A stretch of DNA of 49,006 nt from positions 1 through 49,006 of the forward strand of contig JAEKKN010000040.1 of assembly GCA_019510305.1 (NCBI GenBank), written 5' to 3'. A program made the translations under genes and the position numbers. This stretch comes from Microbacterium sp. (GTDB lineage: Bacteria > Actinomycetota > Actinomycetes > Actinomycetales > Microbacteriaceae). How positions within the stretch are numbered: position 1 is the first letter of the stretch; each line of letters begins with the position of its first letter. Below the pieces are notes generated by a model. That model was given only the letters and a program-made list of their open reading frames with translations, made no database searches and was not told the DNA's origin. Of this stretch, positions 10,910 through 19,169 are shown piece by piece.

Positions 10910-12592
10910 ATGAAACCCCTCGATCCCCGTCTGCTGCGGTACGCGAGCGCCGCGCGGCGGTTCGTCGCGGCATCCGCGCTGATCGGGGTGGTGCAGACGG
11001 CTGTCACGGTCGCGTTCGCCTGGGTTCTGACGGATGCCGTCACGGGTGCTCTTGACGGCCGCGCCGTCGGGGCGCAGGTGGCTTGGCTGCTGGGGTTGGC
11101 CCTGTTGCGCGGACTGCTGATCGCCGCATCGGATGCCGCCGGCACGAGAGCCGCGGCATCCACCGGCTCGCAGCTGCGATCGGCCCTGATCGCCGCTGTC
11201 GGGAAGCTGGGCCCGGGATGGCTCGCACAGCGCAATCAGGCGGCGCTGGCGGTTACCGCCGGGCACGGGCTCGACGCCCTCGATGCGTACTTCGCCCGAT
11301 ACATCCCGCAGCTCGTGCTCACCGCGATCGCGACGCCGGTGATCGTCGCGGTGATGTGGTGGCAGGACTGGCTGAGCGGGCTGACGGCGCTCGTCACTCT
11401 GCCGCTGATCCCGCTGTTCCTCGTGCTGATCGGCATGGCGACCCGCACGGTGCAGAAGCGGCAGTGGAACACGCTGCAGACGCTCGCCGTGCGCTTCGCC
11501 GACACCGTGCAGGGGCTGTCGACCCTCCGCCTGTTCGGACGCGATCGTCGCGCGGCCGACCGCATCGAGCAGACCGCCGACGACTATCGCCGCGAGACCA
11601 TGAAGGTACTGCGGTTCTCGTTCCTCTCGGGTTTCGCGATGGAGCTGCTGGCCTCGCTCGCGGTCGCCCTGATCGCGGTGTCGATCGGGTTCCGGTTGCT
11701 CGCGGGCGACCTCACGCTCGAGGTCGGGCTGTTCGTGCTGTTGCTCGCCCCCGAGGCGTTCCTGCCGATCCGGCAGGTCGGCGTGCAGTTCCACGCCGCG
11801 GCCGAAGGCGTCGCCGCGACCGAGGACGTGTTCGCGGTGCTGGATGAGGCCGGTACCACGTCTTCTTCCTTCCCCTCCTCCTCATCCTCGGAACGTCTGC
11901 AGGACACGGACACGGATGCAGGAATCGACGAAGGCGTGTCGTCCCGCAGACGTGCGCCGGTCCTGCAGACATCCCGGGGGAGTGGGAGGCTCGTTGTCCG
12001 CGACGTGCGGGTGCGCGAACTCCCGCCTGTCTCGTTCACCGCGGGTCCGGGCGCGATCACGCTCATCGAGGGGCCGAGCGGCGTCGGCAAGTCCAGCCTG
12101 CTCGCAGCCCTCCGCGGCGCGACAGCGTTCGACGGCGCGGCGACGATCGACGACGTCGACGTGCGCGACGTGGGCCCGGCCGAATGGCTCGCCTGGGCCG
12201 ATCAGCGTCCGCAGCTGATGCGCGGCACGATCGCCTCGAACGTCGCCCTCGGCGATGCGGAACCGGATGCCGACGGCATCCGCTCTGCTCTCATCGCGGC
12301 CTGCGCGGATCTCGACCCCGCGCTCGAACTCGGCGTGCAGGGGAGCGGGCTGTCGGGCGGGCAGGCGCAGCGCGTCGCGGTCGCGCGCGCTCTCTACCGC
12401 CATGCCGCCGATCCCCGGCGGGTGCTCGCGCTCGACGAGCCGTCCAGCGCTCTCGACGCCGACACCGAGGCGCGACTGTGGGCGTCGTTGCGGGAGAGGG
12501 CGGATGCCGGGGCCACGATCCTGCTCGTCTCGCACCGCCGATCGGCGAGGGAGATCGCCGATCAGATCGTCACGCTGGGGGTGAGCGCATGA
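10910..12592 (+). CDS. cydD: Thiol reductant ABC exporter subunit CydD
   Basis: Half of the heterodimeric CydDC exporter of glutathione/cysteine-type thiols, required to assemble cytochrome bd. 560 residues: six-helix membrane domain (about 20-300) with DTVQGLSTLRLFGRDRRA, then an ATPase with Walker A GPSGVGKS, signature GLSGGQAQR and Walker B VLALDEPSSALDA. A low-complexity, Ser- and Arg-rich linker of about 50 residues (around 320-370) separates them and seems longer than usual. The stop overlaps the cydC start (ATGA). Confidence 0.92.
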   Translation: MKPLDPRLLRYASAARRFVAASALIGVVQTAVTVAFAWVLTDAVTGALDGRAVGAQVAWLLGLALLRGLLIAASDAAGTRAAASTGSQLRSALIAAVGKLGPGWLAQRNQAALAVTAGHGLDALDAYFARYIPQLVLTAIATPVIVAVMWWQDWLSGLTALVTLPLIPLFLVLIGMATRTVQKRQWNTLQTLAVRFADTVQGLSTLRLFGRDRRAADRIEQTADDYRRETMKVLRFSFLSGFAMELLASLAVALIAVSIGFRLLAGDLTLEVGLFVLLLAPEAFLPIRQVGVQFHAAAEGVAATEDVFAVLDEAGTTSSSFPSSSSSERLQDTDTDAGIDEGVSSRRRAPVLQTSRGSGRLVVRDVRVRELPPVSFTAGPGAITLIEGPSGVGKSSLLAALRGATAFDGAATIDDVDVRDVGPAEWLAWADQRPQLMRGTIASNVALGDAEPDADGIRSALIAACADLDPALELGVQGSGLSGGQAQRVAVARALYRHAADPRRVLALDEPSSALDADTEARLWASLRERADAGATILLVSHRRSAREIADQIVTLGVSA

Positions 12593-14232
12593 ACCGCGTG
12601 CTCAGAGCGGCCCAGCCGCCGCTCCGCCGCTTCCTGCCCGGGCTCGTCTGGGGTGTGCTGTCGTCGGCCGCCGCCGTGAGCCTGCTCGCCGTGAGCGGCT
12701 GGCTGATCGTGAGCGCGTCGATCGTTGACTCGCTCGTGCCGCTGTCGATCGCGGTGGTCGGGGTGCGCTTCTTCGCCGTCTCGCGGGCCGTGACCCGGTA
12801 CCTCGAGAGGCTCAGCGGGCACGATGCGGCCCTGCGGCAACTCGCGACGACACGTTCCGACATGGTGCGCCGGCTCATCCCGTTGTCTCCCGCGGGGCTG
12901 GGCGGCACCGATCGCGGGCGCGTGCTCACGGCGCTCGTCGACGATGTCGAGAACCTGCAGAATCTGCCGCTGCGCGTCGTGCAGCCCCTGGTCGTCGCGG
13001 CGCTGGTCGCCGTGGGCGCCGTGGGTTTCGTCGCTTTCGTCTCCCCAGTGGCCGCCCTGACGCTCGCGGCCTGCCTGCTGCTGGCGGCGGCGGCATCGAT
13101 CGGCCTCGGCTGGTTGCTGGGGTCGAGAGCCGAGGCGTCGGTATCGTCACACCGCGGGGATCTGTCGGCCGCGCTCGTCGACTACTTCGGCAGCCTCGAC
13201 GTGCTGATCGCGTACGGGGCGGAACCGCAGGCGCGCGAACGCATCGCCGTCGCCGATCGGGCTCTGCGCCTCGCAGTGCGCCGCGCGTCGGTCGCACAGG
13301 CCGTCGCAGCCGGGGTCGTCTCGGCGGCCGCGGGAGCGGCCTCGGCGTGGGCGCTCGCCGCCGCGGCTCCCGGCCTCGTTTCCGGTGGGATCGACGGACC
13401 GTGGCTCGCGGTCGTTGTGCTGGTGCCGATGGTGGTGTTCGAGATCTTCGGAGCGGTGCCGATCGCCGCCGCATCGTGGCGCAGCGTGCGGGCGAGCGCT
13501 CAGCGCATCGAAGAGGTGCTGCCCTCGTCGTTCCCGGCGGAACTGCGGACGGACGACGGAGCGGATGCGTCTTTCGACTCGGTGCCGACGGTGCGGCTGC
13601 GCGGGCTGAGCGCGCGCTGGCCGGGTGGAGCACAGGCGCTGGCCGGTGTCGACCTCGATCTCGCACCGGGGGAGCGCGTTCTCGTGGCGGGCCCGAGCGG
13701 CGCGGGCAAGAGCTCGCTGGCCGCCGCGCTGGTGGGATTCCTTCGCGTCGAGGGAGAGTATTCCCTCGGAGACATGAACGCCTCCGAACTGTCGGGTGAG
13801 GCCCTCCGCCGCACGATCGGTCTGTGCGAGCAGAGCCCGCAGCTCTTCGACGAGGACATTCGGCAGAACCTGCTGTTCGCCAGAGACACCGCGACCGATG
13901 CTGAACTCCTCGAGGTTCTGGAGCGGGTCGGTCTCGGCGGGTGGGTGCGTGAAAGAGGCGGCCTCGATGCCCGGGTGGGTGATCGCGGAGCACTCGTGTC
14001 GGGCGGCCAGGCCCAGCGCATCGCGCTCGCGAGGGCGCTTCTGCGCAGATTCCCCGTGCTCGTGCTTGATGAGCCGACCGCAGGCGTCGACCCTGCGGCA
14101 TCCGAGGCTCTGCTCCGCGACCTGCTGGGTGCCGCGGGGGCGCAGTCGGTGCTGCTGATCTCGCACGTCGCTCCGCCCGAGGGGGCGGTCGATCGGGTGG
14201 TGCGGCTGGAATCGGGGCGAACCGTCTCGTGA
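12589..14232 (+). CDS. cydC: Thiol reductant ABC exporter subunit CydC
   Basis: Partner of CydD. Start ATG 12589 overlaps the cydD stop by 4 nt; the frame is open further upstream only as an out-of-frame shadow of cydD. 547 residues: membrane domain with SGWLIVSASIVDSLVPLSIA and AVTRYLERLSGHDAALRQL (typical CydC), then an ATPase with Walker A GPSGAGKS, ALVSGGQAQRIALARALLRR and VLVLDEPTAGVDP. It is the last gene of the operon; tRNA-Ser follows 75 nt later on its own promoter. Confidence 0.92.
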   Translation: MNRVLRAAQPPLRRFLPGLVWGVLSSAAAVSLLAVSGWLIVSASIVDSLVPLSIAVVGVRFFAVSRAVTRYLERLSGHDAALRQLATTRSDMVRRLIPLSPAGLGGTDRGRVLTALVDDVENLQNLPLRVVQPLVVAALVAVGAVGFVAFVSPVAALTLAACLLLAAAASIGLGWLLGSRAEASVSSHRGDLSAALVDYFGSLDVLIAYGAEPQARERIAVADRALRLAVRRASVAQAVAAGVVSAAAGAASAWALAAAAPGLVSGGIDGPWLAVVVLVPMVVFEIFGAVPIAAASWRSVRASAQRIEEVLPSSFPAELRTDDGADASFDSVPTVRLRGLSARWPGGAQALAGVDLDLAPGERVLVAGPSGAGKSSLAAALVGFLRVEGEYSLGDMNASELSGEALRRTIGLCEQSPQLFDEDIRQNLLFARDTATDAELLEVLERVGLGGWVRERGGLDARVGDRGALVSGGQAQRIALARALLRRFPVLVLDEPTAGVDPAASEALLRDLLGAAGAQSVLLISHVAPPEGAVDRVVRLESGRTVS

Positions 14233-14294
14233 GCTTCTCGGTTGGTGCCCCGTGCCCGCACGCGCCCCGATTCGCATCCGGGCGGTATCTCCTC

Positions 14295-14300
14295 TAAGCT
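14295..14300 (+). promoter_or_regulatory. -10 box TAAGCT of the tRNA-Ser promoter
   Basis: TAAGCT ends 7 nt before the mature tRNA 5' end, so transcription would begin at or next to the mature terminus. Confidence 0.45.
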
Positions 14301-14307
14301 TGTCCGC

Positions 14308-14398
14308 GGTGACGTGTCCGAGCGGCCGAAGGTGCAACTCTCGAAAAGTTGTGTAGGGTAACCCCCTACCGTGGGTTCAAATCCCACCGTCACCGCCA
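14308..14398 (+). tRNA. serX: tRNA-Ser, anticodon CGA
   Basis: Acceptor arm GGTGACG (14308-14314) pairs with CGTCACC (14388-14394), followed by G and an encoded CCA (14396-14398). The anticodon stem CAACT/AGTTG encloses the 7-nt loop CTCGAAA with anticodon CGA, which reads the Ser codon TCG. A long variable arm (GTAGGGTAACCCCCTAC) is present as expected for class II tRNA-Ser, and the T arm GTGGGTTCAAATCCCAC is canonical. Confidence 0.96.
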
Positions 14399-14400
14399 TG

Positions 14401-14426
14401 GAAACCCCCGAGAGATCGGGGGTTTC
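14401..14426 (+). terminator. Hairpin terminator after tRNA-Ser
   Basis: A perfect 11-bp stem (GAAACCCCCGA/TCGGGGGTTTC) with loop GAGA, directly behind the tRNA and followed by TTCGT. It may also help terminate the opposing VOC gene. Confidence 0.8.
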
Positions 14427-14459
14427 TTCGTGTTCGGCGTGCGTCCGCCTGCAGGACGA

Positions 14460-14903
14460 CTAGCGCCAGGGCATGTGCTGCAGGCACCAGGTGTTGCCGT
14501 CGGGATCCGCGAAGAACGCGTAGAACACTCCGCCGAGGTCCTCGACCTCGCTGATGTCGACACCGCGTTCGACGAGTCGAGCGCGGGAGGCCTCGATGTC
14601 GGCGACCACCAGGTGCAGGCCTCGCAGTGATCCGGCCGGCATGTCGAGCGTCGGCAGGCCTTCGGCGAGCGTGATCGAGCACGCGGAACCGGGCGGAGTG
14701 AGCTGCACGATTCGGACACCGGGCTTCGGATTGACGTCGACGTCGAGACGGAACCCGAGCTGGTCCTGGTAGAAAGCCTTGGCCCGTTCGATGTCGGTGA
14801 CCGGCACTGGCACGAGCTCCAGCAACAGCGCACCGGGCGGCACGGGCGGGTTGCCTGGATCGTTCGGGATCTCGCTGGCGGGGGAGGAGGTCGTGTCGGT
14901 CAT
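14460..14903 (-). CDS. VOC (glyoxalase/bleomycin-resistance) family protein
   Basis: 147 residues from ATG 14901-14903, chosen because an AAGGAAG-type ribosome site precedes it; the longer frame adds an implausible Arg-rich start. A single vicinal-oxygen-chelate domain: ELVPVPVTDIERAKAFYQDQ, LGFRLDVDVNPKPG, RGLHLVVADIEASRARLVER and FFADPDGNTWCLQ. The final ADPDGN turn with W after it is characteristic. VOC proteins include glyoxalases, dioxygenases and antibiotic-binding proteins; the substrate cannot be told. Confidence 0.85.
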   Translation of the reverse strand: MTDTTSSPASEIPNDPGNPPVPPGALLLELVPVPVTDIERAKAFYQDQLGFRLDVDVNPKPGVRIVQLTPPGSACSITLAEGLPTLDMPAGSLRGLHLVVADIEASRARLVERGVDISEVEDLGGVFYAFFADPDGNTWCLQHMPWR

Positions 14904-15029
14904 GGGGACATCTTCCTTCGCCGGCCGCCGAAGTTCCAGCCCCCGACGGTCCATGCGTAGAATCAGCGCCCCATGCTCGCGCAGCCCATGCTCGCGCGGC
15001 CCGCTCGATCGCGATGGTGTCGGTGAGCC

Positions 15030-15356
15030 TCAGTCCGCGTCTGCTGAGAAGACCGGGCTGAGGAAGCGGCGCTCGTAGCGGCGGATGCACTGCGTTCTGC
15101 GCGCCAGTTCGAAGGCCTCCACACATTCGGGGTCGGTCTTCGACGCCGTGCGGTAGACCTCGTACGCTGCCAACGAGGGGAACGTGAACAGCGCGAATGC
15201 TTCGTCGCTGTCGCCTTCGCTCGGCATGAAATACCCGTGGTGGGTTCCTCCGTGCTTCGCCACAAGCCGGATCCACGCGCGGCCGTACTCGGTGAAGACG
15301 TCGAGCTTGTCGGGGTCGATCTCGTAGCGCAGGTGAACGGTGATCATGTCGTTCAT
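15030..15356 (-). CDS. NIPSNAP family protein
   Basis: 108 residues from ATG 15354-15356 (a second ATG at 15345-15347 would trim three residues). Reads MITVHLRYEIDPDKLDVFTE, then WIRLVAKHGG, FMPSEGDSDEAFALFTF, and YEVYRTASKTDPE, the features of the NIPSNAP dimeric alpha/beta-barrel fold. It lies 37 nt behind the siderophore-interacting-protein gene on the same strand and may share its transcript. Function unsettled for bacterial members. Confidence 0.8.
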   Translation of the reverse strand: MNDMITVHLRYEIDPDKLDVFTEYGRAWIRLVAKHGGTHHGYFMPSEGDSDEAFALFTFPSLAAYEVYRTASKTDPECVEAFELARRTQCIRRYERRFLSPVFSADAD

Positions 15357-15393
15357 CTTCTCAGAGCGCGGAGATCGCGATGACGGATGCTGC

Positions 15394-16245
15394 TCACCCC
15401 ACCAGGGGGCCGCCCCGCTTCCAATAGCCGAGAAACGACACATGTTCCTTCTCGATTCCGAGATCGGCGGTGAGGTACCGGCGGATCGTCGTCGTCGTGC
15501 CGGATTCCCCGGCGATCCATGCATAGAAGGCGGCGTCGGAGCGGGCGCCCTCGCCGCGTTCGGCGCCCCATGCTCGCACGGCTCGCTCGATCGCCGCGGA
15601 GTCGCCGCTGTCGCGTCGCACGCGTTGCACTCGTGCGACGAGCGGTGCCGCTGCTGAGACGAGGTCATCTGCGGCATCCGCGCATTCGATGATGACGTCG
15701 GCGCGCACATCGGGTGCCAGCGAACGGAGGATGCCGAGCAGGGCCGGGAAAGCCGTCTCGTCAGCGATGAGCAGGAACCTCCGTGCGTCGCCCGGCTGCC
15801 AGTGCAGGCCGTATCCGGTCCACCCCATGCGTGCGTCCGGTCCGGTCACCACGAGGCGATCGCCGGGAACGGCCGTGGCGGCCCATGTGGATGCGGGACC
15901 GGCCGGGTCGTGCAGGAAGAAGTCGACATCGATCTCGCCCTCGTCCGCCCTGATGGCCGCCGGTGTGTAGGTGCGGAGCACGTTCCGCTGCTCTTCGGGA
16001 AGACTGCGCCATCGGGAGTACCAATCGGACGGATGCGGGGTCGGCTCGTCGAGCAGCCCGAAGTCGGCGATGCCGCCATCAGGGAGCGGCAGCACGACTT
16101 TGATCCGCTGGTCCGTGCCCCAGTCGGCGAAATTCACGAGGCTCGAACCGGCCAGCGTGAGCCGGACGAAGTGCGGGCTGAGCATCCGGCGGGCGCGCAC
16201 CTCGACAGGGAACGCGCTGTAGGCCCACGGGCGCTCCACGGTCAC
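15394..16245 (-). CDS. Siderophore-interacting protein (FAD-dependent ferric reductase)
   Basis: Predicted cytoplasmic flavoprotein that reduces ferric siderophores to release iron. 283 residues. An FAD-binding part carries RRMLSPHFVRLTLAGSSL and VLRTYTPAAIRADEGEI (the RxYTP flavin motif); the SIP C-terminal part has RFLLIADETAFPALLGILR and FYAWIAGESGTTTTIRRYL. GTG 16243-16245 overlaps the TGA of the upstream ATPase gene (GTGA), so translation is coupled. Last of five overlapping genes for iron-siderophore uptake. Confidence 0.9.
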   Translation of the reverse strand: MTVERPWAYSAFPVEVRARRMLSPHFVRLTLAGSSLVNFADWGTDQRIKVVLPLPDGGIADFGLLDEPTPHPSDWYSRWRSLPEEQRNVLRTYTPAAIRADEGEIDVDFFLHDPAGPASTWAATAVPGDRLVVTGPDARMGWTGYGLHWQPGDARRFLLIADETAFPALLGILRSLAPDVRADVIIECADAADDLVSAAAPLVARVQRVRRDSGDSAAIERAVRAWGAERGEGARSDAAFYAWIAGESGTTTTIRRYLTADLGIEKEHVSFLGYWKRGGPLVG

Positions 16246-17069
16246 GATCGCGACCTCGCCGGGGCGGAGCCGCGCAGCGGCACCACGAGCGGTCCACCGG
16301 TCACCGGATCGGGGATCACGACGTTCGCGAGGCCGAAGACCTCGTGCACCCGTTCGCTGGTGATCACGTCCCCAGGCGCCCCCTCGGCAACGATGTGCCC
16401 GTCGCGCATCGCGATGATGTGGCTCGCGTATCGCGCGGCGTGGTTGAGGTCGTGCAGCACGGCGACGAGCGTGCGCCCTTCGGCGTTGAGCTGGGCGAAC
16501 AGCTCCATGAGCTCCACCTGGTGCGCGACGTCGAGGAAGGTGGTGGGTTCGTCGAGCAGCAGCAGATCGGTGTCCTGCGCGAGCACCATCGCCACCCACA
16601 CGCGCTGGCGCTGACCACCGGAGAGCGCATCGACGGGCCGGGCAGCGAGGTCGGTGGTGCCGGTCGCGTCCAGAGCGCGCCGGACCGCCTGCTCGTCGGC
16701 ATCCGACCACTGGCGCAGCAGATTCTGATGCGGATAGCGGCCACGCGCCACCAGATCGGCGACCGTGATGCCGTCGGGCGCCGTCGCGCTCTGCGGCAGC
16801 AGGCCGAGTCGGCGGGCGACCTCCTTCGCCGGATACGAACTGATCGTCTGTCCGTCGAGCACGACGCGTCCGTTCGAGGGAGCGAGCAGTCTGGACAGCC
16901 CGCGCAGCAGCGTGGATTTGCCGCAGGCGTTCGGGCCGATGATCACAGTGAATCCGCCGGTAGGAACAGTCACCGACAGGTCGCGGACGACCTCGGCGCG
17001 GTCGTACGACAGAGTGATCCCCTCGGCGGACAGCCGAGAGGTCGACGTGTGTGGCGGTGTCTCAGGCAC
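16242..17069 (-). CDS. Iron-siderophore ABC transporter ATP-binding protein (FecE/FepC type)
   Basis: Cytoplasmic ATPase powering the FecCD-type permeases encoded just upstream. 275 residues: Walker A GPNACGKST, Q-loop GLLPQSATAPDGITV, signature DALSGGQRQRVWVAMVLAQ, Walker B LLLLDEPTTFLDVAHQ and the His switch VAVLHDLNHAARY. The family-typical RGRYPHQ follows the Q-loop. GTG start overlaps the upstream permease stop by 8 nt. Confidence 0.94.
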   Translation of the reverse strand: MPETPPHTSTSRLSAEGITLSYDRAEVVRDLSVTVPTGGFTVIIGPNACGKSTLLRGLSRLLAPSNGRVVLDGQTISSYPAKEVARRLGLLPQSATAPDGITVADLVARGRYPHQNLLRQWSDADEQAVRRALDATGTTDLAARPVDALSGGQRQRVWVAMVLAQDTDLLLLDEPTTFLDVAHQVELMELFAQLNAEGRTLVAVLHDLNHAARYASHIIAMRDGHIVAEGAPGDVITSERVHEVFGLANVVIPDPVTGGPLVVPLRGSAPARSRS

Positions 17070-18111
17070 GGCGGCGGATCTCCAGGATGATCATGAGGAT
17101 GAGATAGGCGCCGCCGACCGAAACGGTCACGACGCCGACGGGCAGGGCGACAGGCAGCACATGCTGTGCGACGAGATCTGCTCCGAGCAGCAGCACGCCC
17201 CCGAGCAGCCCGGAGAGCACGAGCGAGAGGTGCGGAGTCCGAGCGGTGAGGCGGGCGATCTGCGGTGCGGCGAGCGAGACGAAGGCGACCGGACCCACCA
17301 CCGTCGTGGCCGCTGCGATGAGCACGACTCCGGTGAGCAGTGCGGTCGCACGGATCGCGGTGGGCCTTGCGCCGGTCGAGGCGGCCATGTCGTCACCGAG
17401 CCCGAGTTGACGCAGTCGCGGCACGAGCATCAGCGCGAGGACGACGAACGGCAGCGCACACAGGAGCGCCCCTACGAGCGGACCCGCCGTGACGCCGTTC
17501 AAGGAGCCGGTTCCCCAGGCCGAGGCGAACATCGCCGTCTCCAGCTCGATCTGCAGCAGCATCCACGTGTTCAGCGAGGCGAGGACAGCCGAGACGCCGA
17601 TGCCGACCACGATGAGCCGGAAGCCCTGGATGCCGCCCCGCGCGGAGAGGATCCAGATGAGCGCAGCCGTCGCGAATCCTCCGAGGAGGGAGCCGGCGGT
17701 CAGGGCCGGCCAGCTCCCCGAGAAGAGCACCAGCGCGAGCAGCATCCCCGTGAATGCGCCGTTCGATAGCCCGAGGATGTCGGGGCTGGCGAGCGGGTTG
17801 CGCGTCACGGTCTGGAACAGCGCGCCCGCGACGCCGAGCAGCGCACCGATCGTGATCGCGGCGATCGACCGGGCGAGCCGCCAGTCGATCACGACCGTGC
17901 GGTCCATGGCGTCGCCGCCGCCTATGAGGGTCCGCACGACCTCGAGCGGTGAGAGAGGATACGTGCCGAGGCCCAGCGACAGCACGCCCAGCACGCCCAG
18001 CGCGACGACAGCCGTGAGTCCGACGACGATGCTGCGCAGGCGCACTGGCATGCGCAGCGGACCGCACCGCAGCAGCACACGACGGTAACCCGCATCGGCT
18101 GTCGATTTCAT
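17062..18111 (-). CDS. Iron-siderophore ABC transporter permease (FecCD family)
   Basis: 349 residues from ATG 18109-18111. GTG 18127-18129 is a rival start that would overlap the upstream stop as GTGA and add six residues; overlapping starts are the rule in this operon. Hydrophobic throughout, about ten helices, with FecCD signatures VTRNPLASPDILGLSNGA and GPVAFVSLAAPQIAR. The latter is the cytoplasmic loop touching the ATPase. Forms the membrane channel together with the next permease. Confidence 0.92.
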   Translation of the reverse strand: MKSTADAGYRRVLLRCGPLRMPVRLRSIVVGLTAVVALGVLGVLSLGLGTYPLSPLEVVRTLIGGGDAMDRTVVIDWRLARSIAAITIGALLGVAGALFQTVTRNPLASPDILGLSNGAFTGMLLALVLFSGSWPALTAGSLLGGFATAALIWILSARGGIQGFRLIVVGIGVSAVLASLNTWMLLQIELETAMFASAWGTGSLNGVTAGPLVGALLCALPFVVLALMLVPRLRQLGLGDDMAASTGARPTAIRATALLTGVVLIAAATTVVGPVAFVSLAAPQIARLTARTPHLSLVLSGLLGGVLLLGADLVAQHVLPVALPVGVVTVSVGGAYLILMIILEIRRRA

Positions 18112-18125
18112 CGGCGACGGCCCCC

Positions 18126-19169
18126 TCACAGTGCGCTCGCGGAGCGACGACGGGCCAGGAGGATCAGTACGGGCGCGCCGATGAAGGCCGCCACGATCCC
18201 GACCGGCACCTCTGCCGGGGCGATGATGATGCGGCCGAGAACGTCGGCGAGCAAAAGGATGACGGGAGCCAGCACTGCAGAGAGCGGGACGATCCTTCGC
18301 TGGTCGACGCCGAACGTCCAGCGGATCACGTGCGGCACCATCAGTCCTATGAATGAGATCGGGCCGGCGAGAGCGGTGGCGGCACCCGCGAGGAGTGTGA
18401 CGGCGATGACGACGCCGATGCGGATGCCGACGACGTTCGCGCCCTGCGCGCGCGCGACGTCTTCGCCGAGGCCGACCGCGTTCAGGCCGGGCGCGAGGGT
18501 GAGGGCGAGGACGAGGCCCGTCACCACGAACGGGAGCACCGGCAGGATCACGTCGTAGCCGCGTCCGAGCAGCGACCCCGCGTTCCAGCTGCGCATCGAT
18601 TCGAAGGCGTCCGGATCGCTGAGAGAGAGGCCGGTGGTGATGCCCGACAGCACGGCGCCGAGCGCGACCCCGGCCAGGGTGAGCCTCAGAGGGTCGGCGG
18701 AGCCCCGCCCGGATGACCCGATCAGATAGACCGCGATCGTGACGACCAGCGCCCCGAGGAACGCGAGCCACACGAACTGCGACGCGTCGCGCAATCCGAG
18801 GACGCTCACTCCGAGGGCGACTGCGAGCGCGGCGCCGGCGTTCACGCCGAGAATCCCCGGATCGGCGAGCGGGTTGCGTGTGAAGGCCTGGATGAGCGCG
18901 CCTGCCACGCCGAGGGCGGCGCCGGCCACGAGGCCGGTGACGGTGCGGGGTATGCGCAGATCGAAGAGGATGTAGTCGGTCTCGGCGGTGCCCTGGCCGC
19001 GCAGCGTGGTCGACACGGCTTCCAAAGAGAGAGGATTGGCGCCGACGGAGAGCGAGAGCACGACGGCCAGCGCGAGCGCGGCGAGGAGGATGAACATCCC
19101 CCCGGCCGCACGCGCGCCGCGTCGAGGAAGCCGCGTCGAGGGCGCCGCGGTGTCGGAGCGAGAGGTCAA
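18126..19169 (-). CDS. Iron-siderophore ABC transporter permease (FecCD family)
   Basis: 347 residues. TTG 19167-19169 overlaps the binding-protein stop TGA (TTGA), an uncommon start fixed by that overlap. Contains FTRNPLADPGILGVNAGAAL and GPISFIGLMVPHVIRW, both FecCD signatures, and about ten hydrophobic helices. It shares clear family similarity with the following permease, and the two should form a heterodimeric importer channel. Confidence 0.92.
   Translation of the reverse strand: MTSRSDTAAPSTRLPRRGARAAGGMFILLAALALAVVLSLSVGANPLSLEAVSTTLRGQGTAETDYILFDLRIPRTVTGLVAGAALGVAGALIQAFTRNPLADPGILGVNAGAALAVALGVSVLGLRDASQFVWLAFLGALVVTIAVYLIGSSGRGSADPLRLTLAGVALGAVLSGITTGLSLSDPDAFESMRSWNAGSLLGRGYDVILPVLPFVVTGLVLALTLAPGLNAVGLGEDVARAQGANVVGIRIGVVIAVTLLAGAATALAGPISFIGLMVPHVIRWTFGVDQRRIVPLSAVLAPVILLLADVLGRIIIAPAEVPVGIVAAFIGAPVLILLARRRSASAL

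Noticed and set aside
8481..10913. 810-codon frame spanning cydA and cydB
   Set aside because: Out-of-frame shadow rich in Arg; the cytochrome bd motifs lie in the other frame.
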